Assembly (NCBI RefSeq): GCF_900109525.1
Contig: NZ_FOAN01000003.1
Location: 620,001 to 684,000 of the forward strand
Length of the DNA: 64,000 nucleotides
Direction: 5' to 3'
From: Allobosea lupini
Lineage (GTDB): Bacteria; Pseudomonadota; Alphaproteobacteria; Rhizobiales; Beijerinckiaceae
The notes below the pieces were generated by a model, which saw nothing but the letters and a program-made list of their open reading frames with translations, did not search any database and was not told where the DNA came from. Each line of letters starts with the position of its first letter. Within the stretch, counting starts at the first letter, position 1. A program made the position numbers and the translations under genes. This document shows positions 39,349 through 47,664 of this stretch, one piece after another.

Positions 39349-40458
39349 ATGGCTCTGCCCGCTTCCCGCCCCGTTCCGCGTCCCGGTGTCCTCGACATCG
39401 AGGCCTATGTCCCCGGCAAGTCGTCGGCCCCGGCCGGCGTCAAGCTGCACAAGCTCTCTTCCAACGAGACCCCGCTCGGCCCGAGCCCGAAGGCGATCGC
39501 GGCTTATGGCAACCTCGCCGGCAAGCTGGAACTCTACCCCGACGGCTCGGCCACCAAGCTGCGCGAGGCGATCGCCGGCCGCTACGGGCTCGACGCCAAC
39601 CGCATCGTCTGCGGCACCGGCTCGGACGAGTTGCTGCAGCTGATCACCAAGGTCTATCTCGGCGATGGCGACGAGGGCGTGTTCACCGAGCACGGCTTCC
39701 TCGTCTACAAGATCGCGATCCTCGCCGCTGGCGGCAAGCCGGTGATCGTGCCCGAGACGAACCTCACCGCCGATATCGATGCGATCCTCGCCGCGGTTAC
39801 GCCGCGCACCAAGATCGTCTTCCTCGCCAACCCCAACAACCCGACCGGCACCTATCTGCCCTTCGACGAGGTCAAGCGCCTGCAGGCCGGCCTGCCGCCG
39901 CATGTCCTGCTGGTGCTGGACGCGGCCTATGCCGAATATGTCCGGCGCAACGATTACGCCTCGGGCCTCGAACTGGTCGCGACATCAGAGAACGTCGTGA
40001 TGACCCGCACCTTTTCGAAGATCTACGGCCTGGCGAACCTGCGCCTCGGCTGGGCCTATGGTCCCGCCCACATCATCGATGCGCTGAACCGCACGCGCGG
40101 CCCCTTCAACGTCAATGGCGCCGCGATCGAAGCCGGTGTCGCTGCTATCGCCGACGAGGCTCACATCGCCTCGGCGATCGAGCACAACGACAAATGGCTG
40201 GCCTGGACCACGGCCGAGCTGGAGAAGCTCGGCCTTATCGTCACGCCTTCGGTCGGCAACTTCCTCCTGATCCATTTCCCGGCCGCGGCCGGCAAGACCG
40301 CCAAGGAGGCGGACGCCTTCCTGAGCCAGCGCGGCCTGATCCTGCGTTCGGTCGCCTCCTACGGCCTGCCGGATGCGCTACGCATGACCATCGGCAGCGA
40401 GGAGGCCAACCGCCTCGTCGTGGCGGCCCTAGCCGAGTTCCTGGGCAAGGCTGCGTGA
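39349..40458 (+). CDS. hisC: Histidinol-phosphate / aromatic aminotransferase
   Basis: 369 residues, aminotransferase fold type [16 protein letters not shown] and the PLP lysine in [17 protein letters not shown] (near residue 223) are HisC-family signatures. Start at 39349 after CAAGGTCCAG. HisC transaminates imidazole-acetol phosphate; copies adjacent to chorismate mutase and prephenate/arogenate dehydrogenase, as here, often act on aromatic keto acids. Its stop overlaps the GTG of the next gene. Confidence 0.92.
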   Translation: MALPASRPVPRPGVLDIEAYVPGKSSAPAGVKLHKLSSNETPLGPSPKAIAAYGNLAGKLELYPDGSATKLREAIAGRYGLDANRIVCGTGSDELLQLITKVYLGDGDEGVFTEHGFLVYKIAILAAGGKPVIVPETNLTADIDAILAAVTPRTKIVFLANPNNPTGTYLPFDEVKRLQAGLPPHVLLVLDAAYAEYVRRNDYASGLELVATSENVVMTRTFSKIYGLANLRLGWAYGPAHIIDALNRTRGPFNVNGAAIEAGVAAIADEAHIASAIEHNDKWLAWTTAELEKLGLIVTPSVGNFLLIHFPAAAGKTAKEADAFLSQRGLILRSVASYGLPDALRMTIGSEEANRLVVAALAEFLGKAA

Positions 40459-41399
40459 GCGCGCCGGAAACATTCGCGCCGCGCCGCGATGAGCCGCTCT
40501 TCGGGCGGCTCGCCATCATCGGCATCGGCCTGATCGGCTCCTCGATCGCGCATGCGGCCAAGGAGCTCAACCTCGCCCGCCATATCGTGCTGAGCGACGC
40601 CGACCCCGATGTCCGCCGGAGAGCTCGCGAGCTCGATCTCGGACATGAAGTCGCCGAGAGCGCGCTCGAGGCTGCGCGCGACGCCGACCATATCGTGCTC
40701 TGCGTGCCGGTTGGTGCCTGCGGTGCAGTCGCGGAGGAGATCGCGCCCGTGCTGAAGGCCGGCGCGATCCTGTCGGATGTCGGCTCGGTCAAGCATGCGG
40801 TGGTCGAGGCCGTGAGCCCGCATCTGCCCGAGGGCGTGCATTTCGTCCCGGCCCATCCGGTCGCCGGCACCGAGAATTCCGGCCCCGATGCCGGCTTCCC
40901 CAGCCTATTCCTCAATCGCTGGTGCATCCTGACGCCGCCGCCCGGCACGGACGAGGCTGCGATCGCCCGCACCCGTCAGTTCTGGGAGGGCATGGCGGCA
41001 ATCGTCGAGGTGATGGGCTCGCAGCACCATGACCTCGTCCTCGCCATCACCAGCCACCTGCCGCATCTGATCGCCTACAACATCGTCGGCACCGCCGAGG
41101 ATCTCGCGGCGGTGACGCAGTCGGAGGTGATCAAGTTCTCGGCCGGCGGCTTCCGCGACTTCACTCGCATCGCTGCGTCCGACCCGACCATGTGGCGCGA
41201 CGTCTTCCTCGCCAACAAGGAGGCGGTGCTGGAAATGCTCGGCCGCTTCAACGAGGATCTCGCGCTGCTCACCCGCGCCATCCGCTATGGCGACGGCGAG
41301 ACCCTGCACAAGCATTTCACCCGCACCCGCGCCATCCGCCGCGGCATCGTCGCCCTCGGCCAGGAGAAGGCCGAGACGGAAAAGCTGAAGAAGCGCTGA
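40455..41399 (+). CDS. tyrC: Prephenate/arogenate dehydrogenase
   Basis: 314 residues from a GTG start that overlaps the hisC stop (GTGA). The NAD(P)-binding loop is [16 protein letters not shown]; the [21 protein letters not shown] segment carries the catalytic histidine region of TyrA proteins. It makes 4-hydroxyphenylpyruvate from prephenate, or tyrosine from arogenate. With chorismate mutase and hisC it completes a tyrosine branch operon. Confidence 0.93.
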   Translation: MSAPETFAPRRDEPLFGRLAIIGIGLIGSSIAHAAKELNLARHIVLSDADPDVRRRARELDLGHEVAESALEAARDADHIVLCVPVGACGAVAEEIAPVLKAGAILSDVGSVKHAVVEAVSPHLPEGVHFVPAHPVAGTENSGPDAGFPSLFLNRWCILTPPPGTDEAAIARTRQFWEGMAAIVEVMGSQHHDLVLAITSHLPHLIAYNIVGTAEDLAAVTQSEVIKFSAGGFRDFTRIAASDPTMWRDVFLANKEAVLEMLGRFNEDLALLTRAIRYGDGETLHKHFTRTRAIRRGIVALGQEKAETEKLKKR

Positions 41400-41515
41400 G
41401 CGGCAGGCGCGCTGGTGTCCCCGCGGGATTCCCACAGCCGGGCGTGAATTCCATGCCTCCGGTGGGCTTGTCTGCCTTGTCAAAACGGGGTCGGGCTGAT
41501 ACAGCCCCACCCGTC

Positions 41516-41591
41516 GCCGCAATAGCTCAGCTGGTAGAGCACCTCATTCGTAATGAGGGGGTCGGGGGTTCGAATCCCTCTTGCGGCACCA
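41516..41591 (+). tRNA. tRNA-Thr (CGT anticodon)
   Basis: Acceptor stem GCCGCAA/TTGCGGC, D-arm with AGCTCAGCTGGTAGAGC, anticodon stem CCTCA/TGAGG around TTCGTAA, T-arm with GGTTCGAATCC, discriminator A and encoded CCA. The anticodon CGT reads ACG, threonine. It is the integration site of the adjacent element: its last 46 bases, plus one, recur at 60,438-60,483. Confidence 0.97.
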
Positions 41592-41592
41592 G
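41547..41592 (+). repeat. attL: left 46-bp direct repeat in tRNA-Thr
   Basis: This segment runs from the anticodon loop to one base past CCA and is identical to 60,438-60,483. Element-supplied sequence thus restores a complete tRNA on the left, the normal result of tyrosine-recombinase integration into a tRNA 3' end. Confidence 0.95.
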
Positions 41593-41622
41593 CGAATTCG
41601 GTAGTACTTTCAACAATATATG

Positions 41623-41658
41623 AGAGCTGGGCGCCCGAGCGGTTGTCCAGCTCTTTTT
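41623..41658 (+). terminator. Terminator after tRNA-Thr, supplied by the element
   Basis: AGAGCTGG (41623-41630) pairs with CCAGCTCT (41647-41654), followed by TTTTT. It lies just inside attL and would end the tRNA transcript in place of the original terminator, now displaced to 60,514-60,539. Confidence 0.7.
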
Positions 41659-41813
41659 GTCTCTGGGTGGTGATCAGGGTAACGATTCGCCCGCAGATGC
41701 GGTGTTCAGCCAGCTTGGCCGAGCTCTGCGATCACCGTGGCCATAGATTCGCAGAAGTTCACCGTAATCATCTATGGGGAATGATTGGGCGACAGCACGC
41801 TTGCCGAAGCGGA

Positions 41814-42032
41814 TCAGGAATTCAGCCTGCCGCTGATCGCGACCGCCATGCGCCGATCAAATGGGCGCCCCGTGTCGGGATGCCCCGCCCAACGCCACAA
41901 GTCGGGGCTGCCAGGGATGCGCCATTCAGCGGCGACCCACCCTGGGGAATCTTCGACGATCGCGTAACACGCACCGATGGCGTCGAGCCGCGCGAGATGC
42001 GCGCGGACGCGCTGAGCGACCGGCCTACGCAT
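41814..42032 (-). CDS. Small element-encoded protein, unknown
   Basis: 72 residues. Its ATG overlaps the stop of the preceding leftward gene by 8 bases (GATGCGTAG), so the two are translationally coupled. The sequence is compact and globular-looking (CYAIVEDSPGWVAAEWRIPG), but I know no family. The 221 bp between attL and its end hold only the terminator. Confidence 0.6.
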   Translation of the reverse strand: MRRPVAQRVRAHLARLDAIGACYAIVEDSPGWVAAEWRIPGSPDLWRWAGHPDTGRPFDRRMAVAISGRLNS

Positions 42033-42228
42033 CTTCCAGCACCTTCAACGCGCCGCCGCTGATCGGGGCCGGCTTGGGAGCCGGGACCGCGAAGGCTGCG
42101 CCGTCGTCGCGCTCGGCGCGCTCGAAAGCGCGGCGCAGAGCGGGATCGCGGAAGAGAGACGAGAGGGGCGAAAATCCCGTGCCGTTAGACGGCGCGGGCG
42201 TGCTATTACGCTCGACAGCTTGGGCCAT
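42025..42228 (-). CDS. Small element-encoded protein, unknown
   Basis: 67 residues, charged in the middle (LFRDPALRRAFERAERDDG) and Pro/Ala-rich toward the C-terminus. Coupled to the next leftward gene by an overlapping start. Divergent from the ribbon-helix-helix gene, sharing its promoter and operator-like dyad. Confidence 0.6.
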   Translation of the reverse strand: MAQAVERNSTPAPSNGTGFSPLSSLFRDPALRRAFERAERDDGAAFAVPAPKPAPISGGALKVLEDA

Positions 42229-42295
42229 GGGTCACTCCATCGGCTCGGGTTAGGGCCGGCGCGAGAGGTGGTGCTCTTGCCCGGCCTGTTTTTAT

Positions 42296-42333
42296 GTGTC
42301 ACCGTTATTGCGCAATGTCAATATCGGTAACAC
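42296..42333. promoter_or_regulatory. 38-bp operator-like dyad over the RHH gene start
   Basis: Arms GTGTCACCGTTATTG (42296-42310) and CAATATCGGTAACAC (42319-42333) match at 13 of 15 positions with an 8-base centre. The dyad covers the ATG at 42315 and the divergent promoter spacer. Placement suggests autorepression by the ribbon-helix-helix protein. No ribosome site precedes this ATG, so translation may be leaderless. Confidence 0.55.
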
Positions 42334-42539
42334 CAAAAAAGAGAGGGCGCCCAGCGACAGGGCGCGATCCTCACCTGACGCTCCGGATGCCGCCGAGGAT
42401 CACGGAGGCTATCGATGCGTTCGCGGCTGATCAGAAGCCGCCTCTGTCGCGCTCGGAGGCCGTGCGCACACTGGTCGCCGAGCAACTGACCACACTGGGC
42501 CTGCTGCCTCACCGCGAGAATTCCGAGGGCGCTAACTGA
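42315..42539 (+). CDS. Ribbon-helix-helix-type DNA-binding protein
   Basis: 74 residues. RGRPATGRDPHLTLRMPPRI followed by TEAIDAFAADQ and SRSEAVRTLVAEQL is the strand-helix-helix pattern of CopG/MetJ-type regulators, with a basic AT-hook-like lead (KKRGRPATG). An upstream in-frame ATG at 42294 would add seven residues. It is probably the repressor of the divergent region, acting on the dyad over its own start. Confidence 0.75.
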   Translation: MSISVTPKKRGRPATGRDPHLTLRMPPRITEAIDAFAADQKPPLSRSEAVRTLVAEQLTTLGLLPHRENSEGAN

Positions 42540-42541
42540 TC

Positions 42542-43030
42542 ATGCGTGCCGTCAAATTCGGTGCTGCTGCCTTCGTCGCGACCTTGATTTTCCTCAATCT
42601 GATCTCTGGTCCCCTGACCTGCAATTCCGGATGGGGCTCGCCCTCCATCGGTTCTCCAGGCGCGTGCTCGCATCACGGCGGTGTGGATCGGACTCCCGTG
42701 TTCCTGCGCTTTCTAGCTAGCGCGGCGGCGGGAATAGCCGTCGGTCGGTGGGCGGCGAAACGAGGAGAGGCGCCCGTGCGGCAGCCCGCAAACGTCGTTG
42801 CGGCTCAACGAAAGCGTGACGAGCAACTGGAGCTCCAGGATGAGCCGTTGCGCCGCAACCTGGAGGCAAGGCTGGCTCCGCCCAACGCGACGACCAACTG
42901 CTCGAAATGCTCGGGTCCGATGACCGGCATTGTTGAAGCAGGCGTGATTTTCCTACGGTGCACTGACGTAGATTGTGGGCATGAAATGGCGATCGACCCG
43001 TCCAGGGTGAAGCGGAAGAGGCGCCGCTAA
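42542..43030 (+). CDS. Membrane protein with C-terminal zinc-ribbon-like motif
   Basis: 162 residues. Two hydrophobic segments (AAFVATLIFLNLISG and FLRFLASAAAGIAVGRWA) are followed by a charged stretch and a C-terminal NCSKCSGPM ... CTDVDCGHEM, resembling a four-cysteine zinc ribbon. It starts 2 bp after the RHH stop, likely one operon. Unknown function. Confidence 0.65.
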   Translation: MRAVKFGAAAFVATLIFLNLISGPLTCNSGWGSPSIGSPGACSHHGGVDRTPVFLRFLASAAAGIAVGRWAAKRGEAPVRQPANVVAAQRKRDEQLELQDEPLRRNLEARLAPPNATTNCSKCSGPMTGIVEAGVIFLRCTDVDCGHEMAIDPSRVKRKRRR

Positions 43031-43032
43031 CC

Positions 43033-43566
43033 ATGAGCGACTTGGTTGAAGGCATAAAGCTGTTGGGCGGCATAGCGGGCCTGGGTACAGCCGCATTCAC
43101 AATTTACGATCGTCTCGTGAAAAGCAGGCCTATCGTGAGCTTGATGGCGGCCGCTGACCGATACGACGGGGTCGGCGATCTCTATCTTCGCGTCGTAAAT
43201 AGGTCCGACAGGGAGATCGTGATAACAGGGATCCGGTCCAACCCCGACCTTTCAGTTCGGTTGCATGACGACACCGAGAGCATAATCGAGGGCGAGTTGG
43301 GCTATGAAGCAGCCCGGTTGGTAGCTCCTGACGAGACCGTGTTTATACAGGTCTTTCTCGATGACGAGCTTCGGGAGACGCTACCTGCATCCGTATTGGA
43401 GCTTCGTTTCTCGGTAGACTGGCATCGAGCCGCGGGGCCAACTTGGCTGAAGGGACTGCCCCTGCGAGCTACAATTCGGGGCGATGACCTTGCTCGCGTC
43501 CTAAAGGACGCGGCCCGCCGCAATGTGCGGTCGCCGACGGCGCCTCTATCCCCCCGCGACCTATAG
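43033..43566 (+). CDS. Hypothetical element protein with N-terminal membrane anchor
   Basis: 177 residues, 2 bp after the preceding stop. A weakly hydrophobic N-terminus (LLGGIAGLGTAAFTIYDRLV) is followed by a beta-rich domain (DLYLRVVNRSDREIVITGIR) reminiscent of immunoglobulin-like folds in anchored phage proteins. Not recognised. Part of the rightward accessory operon. Confidence 0.6.
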   Translation: MSDLVEGIKLLGGIAGLGTAAFTIYDRLVKSRPIVSLMAAADRYDGVGDLYLRVVNRSDREIVITGIRSNPDLSVRLHDDTESIIEGELGYEAARLVAPDETVFIQVFLDDELRETLPASVLELRFSVDWHRAAGPTWLKGLPLRATIRGDDLARVLKDAARRNVRSPTAPLSPRDL

Positions 43567-43674
43567 AGTTGCCACAAGCGCGCGCGACAAGGCCGAGGCC
43601 TTGTTCAAGGCTCCTGCGCCGGCTGCTGCCCCGGGCCGGCCGCAAAGCACACTGTGGTGCCTGGAGCCAAGGAG

Positions 43675-43797
43675 ATGGTGACTCTGCGGATCGACACCGC
43701 GGTGCTTGCCCATTTCCAAGACGGCGGCCCAGGTTGGCAGGATCGGATCAACGACGTCCTGCGCCAGGCGGTGCCGTCGCCCGTCGACGAAGGTTAG
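43675..43797 (+). pseudogene. BrnA-like antitoxin C-terminal fragment
   Basis: About 40 codons reading MVTLRIDTAVLAHFQDGGPG and then WQDRINDVLRQAV, the DNA-binding ribbon-helix-helix end of BrnA-type antitoxins. No BrnT toxin lies beside it and the N-terminal half is missing, with stop codons upstream in frame. Either a relic or a stand-alone regulator; the GGAG abutting the ATG is a poor ribosome site. Confidence 0.4.
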
Positions 43798-43943
43798 AAT
43801 CCCGACGAGCTCAACTCCTTAAATGACGGGTGACCCTACAGGGGATTACCGAGCCATTTATCCCGTTGCGCGGTTCTCCGAGGTGAGATCGACTGCCATA
43901 ACGGCGGCTCGCTACCAGCGGGGCCGGCATTGGGGTAGGTTTC

Positions 43944-44801
43944 GTGCGCATTGTCTCCGAAAATTCCGACGAGGACCTCGCGACGAGGCAAGCTGAGCGT
44001 CAGCTTGGGTTCGAGCTTCGTGAGATGGCCGCCAACCTGCTCCGCGTGATTAGGGGCGCCGGCCGCCCTGGCGATCTCAGGATGCAGTTGCTGCACTGCC
44101 TGCAGACCTACGAAGCCCACGGCGAAGCTTCAGGCTATTATCCGATGCCTGAGGTGGTTGCGCGGATGCTGGACGCCGATCGACCGTGGCCTCCTGCTGC
44201 CGGGGGTGATCGGCGGGAAGACGACTGGAGCGCCGACCTGGACAAGGCGGGGGAACTCTACTTCGAGCAGAAGCTTTATCAGCGGAAGATCAGGAAGGCG
44301 GCTCTTCAGATCGTCGCCTCGAGCCTGGCCGGACAGCGCACCCAGCAGAGCCGCGGCGAGAGCGACCTCATGGAAGCTCTGGGTGGCCATCAGAAGGCGA
44401 CGCTAGAACTGTCCGCCCATTGGGCGTCTCAACGCGAAGCATCATTACCTTCCAGGAAGCCGAGGGCGAGCAAGCCAAAGAAGGCCGAGATTAAGGCCGT
44501 GGTCGCGCTTCCACCGACAACCGCGGCCAAGGTTGCGACGCCGATCGCTCCGCCTCGACCTCAGCCCAAAGCCAAGCCGGCGCCGGACCCGTTCAAGCCG
44601 CCTCCGTATGAGGTCCGTCAGGACTTCGGTCTCCCTGCGGATATCAGGGCCGAGTTCGGCGTTGGATCGGTGCTCGAGCTGGTCGACCTGCTGAACGAGG
44701 AGTGGAAGGCTCAGAGTCGGCGCCCGTTGGCTCAGGGGAGCTTCCCCCGTAACGCTGCCACGCTGGCTTTCGTCGTCAAGGAACTCAGGCGCATGCGATA
44801 G
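43944..44801 (+). CDS. Hypothetical element protein
   Basis: 285 residues. A helical N-terminal domain (residues 1-160) is joined by a Lys/Pro/Ala-rich linker (KPRASKPKKAEIKAV ... PPRPQPKAKPAPDPFKPPP) to a C-terminal 70-residue domain (DFGLPADIRAEFGVGSVLEL). This two-domain, flexible-linker form suggests a DNA- or protein-binding adaptor. Not recognised. A 146-bp gap with the BrnA-like relic precedes it. Confidence 0.65.
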   Translation: MRIVSENSDEDLATRQAERQLGFELREMAANLLRVIRGAGRPGDLRMQLLHCLQTYEAHGEASGYYPMPEVVARMLDADRPWPPAAGGDRREDDWSADLDKAGELYFEQKLYQRKIRKAALQIVASSLAGQRTQQSRGESDLMEALGGHQKATLELSAHWASQREASLPSRKPRASKPKKAEIKAVVALPPTTAAKVATPIAPPRPQPKAKPAPDPFKPPPYEVRQDFGLPADIRAEFGVGSVLELVDLLNEEWKAQSRRPLAQGSFPRNAATLAFVVKELRRMR

Positions 44802-44961
44802 GCGGGCTCTGCTACAGGGACAGAACTGGTGCCCAGGGGGACAGTTCCGGCCGCGACAGGGACGTTTGACGGGGACAACCAACTCTTGGCAAAGGCCCTC
44901 CCCTTGCGGAAGCCCCGAGCACTCCCGGATGCTGCGCCAGGTGCGCAGCAAGGAGATCGAC

Positions 44962-45642
44962 ATGGAGGCCGCTTACGCCGCGTTCGCGGGGGCATTGGGG
45001 TGGGCTTTGCCCTTTGCGGCCGCGGCAGTGATCATCGTTCTGGCTTTCAAAGCGAAGCTCGGATCCTTGATCGACCGCGTGAAGGGCTTCAGCTTGTGGG
45101 GTAACAAAGCTGAATTGGCGGAGACCCAACAGCAGCAGGTGGAACAGGCGGCGGCCCCAGCAATCTTGCCTCCCCCCGCGCCGGGCCGCCGTGAATTGCC
45201 CCCAGAGCCGATCAGCACGATCGCACCGATAGAGCAGGACATGCGTGAGCGCCTGCAAACCGGATCTCCAGGCGATATTGAGGCTCAGTTGGCATGGGCT
45301 ATCCGCGTCGCAGCCAGCGCGATTATGGATCGCGATATGGAGGTGATCTATCGTGTGATCTTTGGATCGCAGATCGCCGCTATCAAGGAGGCGAACCTGC
45401 GGGGCGGCGCTATCACGGTCAAGCGAGCAGAGGAGATTTTTGAGCAAGCCAAGGCTCGGTTTCCCGCGCTACACGAGAGCCGCCCCCTCGACCAATGGGC
45501 CGAATTCATCTTCCAACGTGGGTTGGCCACACGGCCTGAAGAACCTGTGGGCCCCGACTCACTGTCGCACCTTACCGATCTTGGAAAGCAGTTCTTGCTC
45601 TTTCTGACGGCCAAGGGGCTATCTGAGGACAGATACGGTTGA
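44962..45642 (+). CDS. Membrane-anchored protein of unknown function
   Basis: 226 residues starting after AAGGAG (6-base spacing). One N-terminal span (FAGALGWALPFAAAAVIIVLAF) precedes a Gln/Pro-rich linker and a soluble helical domain of about 140 residues (MRERLQTGSPGDIEAQLAWA). First of three rightward genes with the TIGR02391 and HEPN-like proteins. The membrane anchor plus soluble domain is a common effector layout, but no known domain is recognised. Confidence 0.65.
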   Translation: MEAAYAAFAGALGWALPFAAAAVIIVLAFKAKLGSLIDRVKGFSLWGNKAELAETQQQQVEQAAAPAILPPPAPGRRELPPEPISTIAPIEQDMRERLQTGSPGDIEAQLAWAIRVAASAIMDRDMEVIYRVIFGSQIAAIKEANLRGGAITVKRAEEIFEQAKARFPALHESRPLDQWAEFIFQRGLATRPEEPVGPDSLSHLTDLGKQFLLFLTAKGLSEDRYG

Positions 45643-45797
45643 CCCTACCTGACCGCCACTCCTTCACGACGAAGCCCGGCGGCCACCGCCGCCGCGGCGA
45701 TTGACGGTCCCTCGCCGTCGGGGCGGTGCTCTCGCTTGCTCTCCGCGGCGGCGCCAGGATGATAGAGGATTTGATTTGGTGAGGAGGAAGACGCCCA

Positions 45798-46529
45798 GTG
45801 CACCTCGTCGATCTCATACCTGATTCCGACACGCTCCTTGCTCTGTCCCCGGAAGAACTCGGGCTAGCGATGCTCCCCTCTATCGAGGCTTGGAAGGACG
45901 GCGCTCACGGAATCGAGCTGTCGCGCTTTCTTTCGACCGTATTCGGACCAGGCGCGGGCAATTACCCATCCGGCAATCGGACAGAGATTTCAGACGCGTT
46001 ACGCGAAGCCTGGGCTTGGCTGGAGGGGGCGGCGCTGATCATTTCTGCCCCAGGACTGGGAGGAATACACCCGAACCGAGTGCTAAGCCGTCGAGCTCGG
46101 CAGTTGGTGACGGGTGGCGATCCGCGGGGTACCTTTGCAGTTCGAAGCTTGCCGAAGATGCAGCTCTTCGAATCAATCAGAGAAGATGTCTGGCACCTTT
46201 TCCAGCGCGGCAAATACGACACTGCGGTCTTCGAAGCGATGAAGGCTGTTGAGATAGCTGTCAGAGAAGCCGGCGGCTTCGGTCCTGATCTGGTCGGCGT
46301 CGGCTTAATGAGCGAAGCCTTCAAGGCCGGCGGTCCGCTCGCGGATCCTGATGCCGAGCGGGGCGAGCAGGTGGCGCTTATGAACCTCTTTCAAGGGGCG
46401 ATCGGCTCTTTCAAGAACCCGCATTCTCACCGCAAAGTAGCGTTGGGACCCGACGAGGCGGCCGAGATACTGCTCCTTGCCACGCATCTCCTCCGGATAG
46501 TCGCATGGCGCAGGATGATGATGACGTGA
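45798..46529 (+). CDS. TIGR02391/Hypoth_Ymh family protein (HEPN-like)
   Basis: 243 residues from a GTG start preceded by GAGGAGG. The C-terminal 120 residues carry the Ymh signature: DVWHLFQRGKYDTAVFEAMK and VALMNLFQGAIGSFKNPHSH. In relatives the motif reads RNPxxH, a HEPN nuclease-like R-x4-H; here the arginine is lysine (K206, H211), so catalysis is uncertain. The family occurs in prophages, islands and near defence genes. Followed after 25 bp by another HEPN-like gene. Confidence 0.8.
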   Translation: MHLVDLIPDSDTLLALSPEELGLAMLPSIEAWKDGAHGIELSRFLSTVFGPGAGNYPSGNRTEISDALREAWAWLEGAALIISAPGLGGIHPNRVLSRRARQLVTGGDPRGTFAVRSLPKMQLFESIREDVWHLFQRGKYDTAVFEAMKAVEIAVREAGGFGPDLVGVGLMSEAFKAGGPLADPDAERGEQVALMNLFQGAIGSFKNPHSHRKVALGPDEAAEILLLATHLLRIVAWRRMMMT

Positions 46530-46554
46530 TCCGCCTCTCCAGCCGCACGCCCTG

Positions 46555-47334
46555 ATGCCATTCTTCTCACCCGTCGCCCTTGTGGACATGCGCGACAAGC
46601 TGGATTGGGCAGGGGCCCGCCAGCGGCAGCTCACCGAGGAGCTCATCGGGCGCGACTGGGCAACTGACTTAGGCAGGGAGCACGCGCAGCATGGAGCAGC
46701 CAGGCGGCTTGCAATCCTCTACCAATGCATCGAGTCGGTCTTCGAACTTATTCCACCGAGCGCGGACGACATACTTGATCGTGAGGTTAGGCTGCGGGGG
46801 ACCGTCTTCATCCAGTCCTTCGTTCTCAACGCCTTTGGCCTTGTAGATAACCTTGCTCACGTCTGGGTGGCGGAGCGGGCCATCAGGGGACCCAATGGGC
46901 GTCCACTGGCCCGACGGGAGATCGGCCTCCGTTCGCTGAATGCTGCCGTGCGCGCTTCCTTGTCTGTTGAGGGACAGGCCGAGCTAGCGGCGTTTGACAA
47001 TTGGTTCGCCTATCTAACGGACTTCAGAGACCACCTGGCGCATCGTATACCGCTATACATCATACCCTTCATCGTCGCTCCAGAAGACGAAGACGAGCAC
47101 AAGAGGCTATCAGGCGAAGTAGTAAGCGCGATCCGGCGAGGAGAAGCGGATGAGGCCCGGGCGCTCAAGGCCCAACGTCGGCGCCTCGAGCATTTCCGGC
47201 CGTGGATGAAGAGCTCCATTCATGACCCAGGACCACCTGTCGTCTTTCATCCGCAAATGCTAGCTGACTTCGCAACGATCGAGCGCATCGCGGTACTGAT
47301 ACTGCGGGAGCTGGATCAGACTGCGGGCTTATGA
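46555..47334 (+). CDS. HEPN-like protein of unknown function
   Basis: 259 residues, mostly alpha-helical. DNWFAYLTDFRDHLAHRIPL contains R158-x4-H163, the R-x4-6-H pattern of HEPN RNases, in a helix after a conserved-looking aspartate. No name can be given. It is the last of the rightward accessory genes, 25 bp after the Ymh gene with a weak ribosome site, and is followed by a 69-bp repeat array. An antiphage role is a hypothesis only. Confidence 0.6.
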   Translation: MPFFSPVALVDMRDKLDWAGARQRQLTEELIGRDWATDLGREHAQHGAARRLAILYQCIESVFELIPPSADDILDREVRLRGTVFIQSFVLNAFGLVDNLAHVWVAERAIRGPNGRPLARREIGLRSLNAAVRASLSVEGQAELAAFDNWFAYLTDFRDHLAHRIPLYIIPFIVAPEDEDEHKRLSGEVVSAIRRGEADEARALKAQRRRLEHFRPWMKSSIHDPGPPVVFHPQMLADFATIERIAVLILRELDQTAGL

Positions 47335-47337
47335 CGA

Positions 47338-47560
47338 AGAGGTTGGGGTAGCCGCGATGCACCATGCCGGCCCGAAGGCTCCCGGTGCGAACGTCCGAAA
47401 CGCTCACGACCTTACTGCCGCGATGCTCGATGTCGCCTTTTGCAAGGCCCCCGTGCTGTACGTCCGAAAACGGCTCGCGGTTTTGGTAGTCGCGATGTCC
47501 AATGCCGGCCTTGCGGCCCCCCTGGACTGAACGCCCGAAACGCTCACGACGTGAGAACAA
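47338..47560. repeat. Three imperfect tandem repeats of about 69 bp
   Basis: Blocks anchored by GCCGCGATG/GCCGCGATG/GTCGCGATG (47351, 47417, 47489) and by GTCCGAAA/GTCCGAAA/GCCCGAAA (47393, 47462, 47533) repeat three times. On the minus strand they read as three 23-residue units around SDVRTGSLRAGM / SDVQHGGLAKGD / RSVQGGRKAGIG, each ending in a HR pair, within an open frame that continues into the HEPN gene. Whether they are translated is not known. Confidence 0.7.
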
Positions 47561-47664
47561 TATAGGCGCCCGATCGGCAAACCTCAACGCTGGCATCGTG
47601 GAAAGCTGCAGCGTTGCTCAACATAGTGGCCGAGGAGGGAAGGGGGCTAGGGCAATCGCGCGGT
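47561..47664. other. Gap between repeat array and terminase small subunit gene
   Basis: 104 bp with no gene and no clear signal. Confidence 0.3.

Noticed and set aside
44802..44961. Short GGGACAG repeats before the 44,962 gene
   Set aside because: Three loose copies in low-complexity sequence; not regular enough to call.
47338..47560. CRISPR array
   Set aside because: Units are about 69 bp, degenerate and contiguous, without short identical repeats and unique spacers; no cas genes are near.
47165..47596. Leftward 143-codon frame across the 69-bp repeats
   Set aside because: Its second half is antisense to the HEPN-like gene and there is no clear ribosome site; kept only as a repeat feature.
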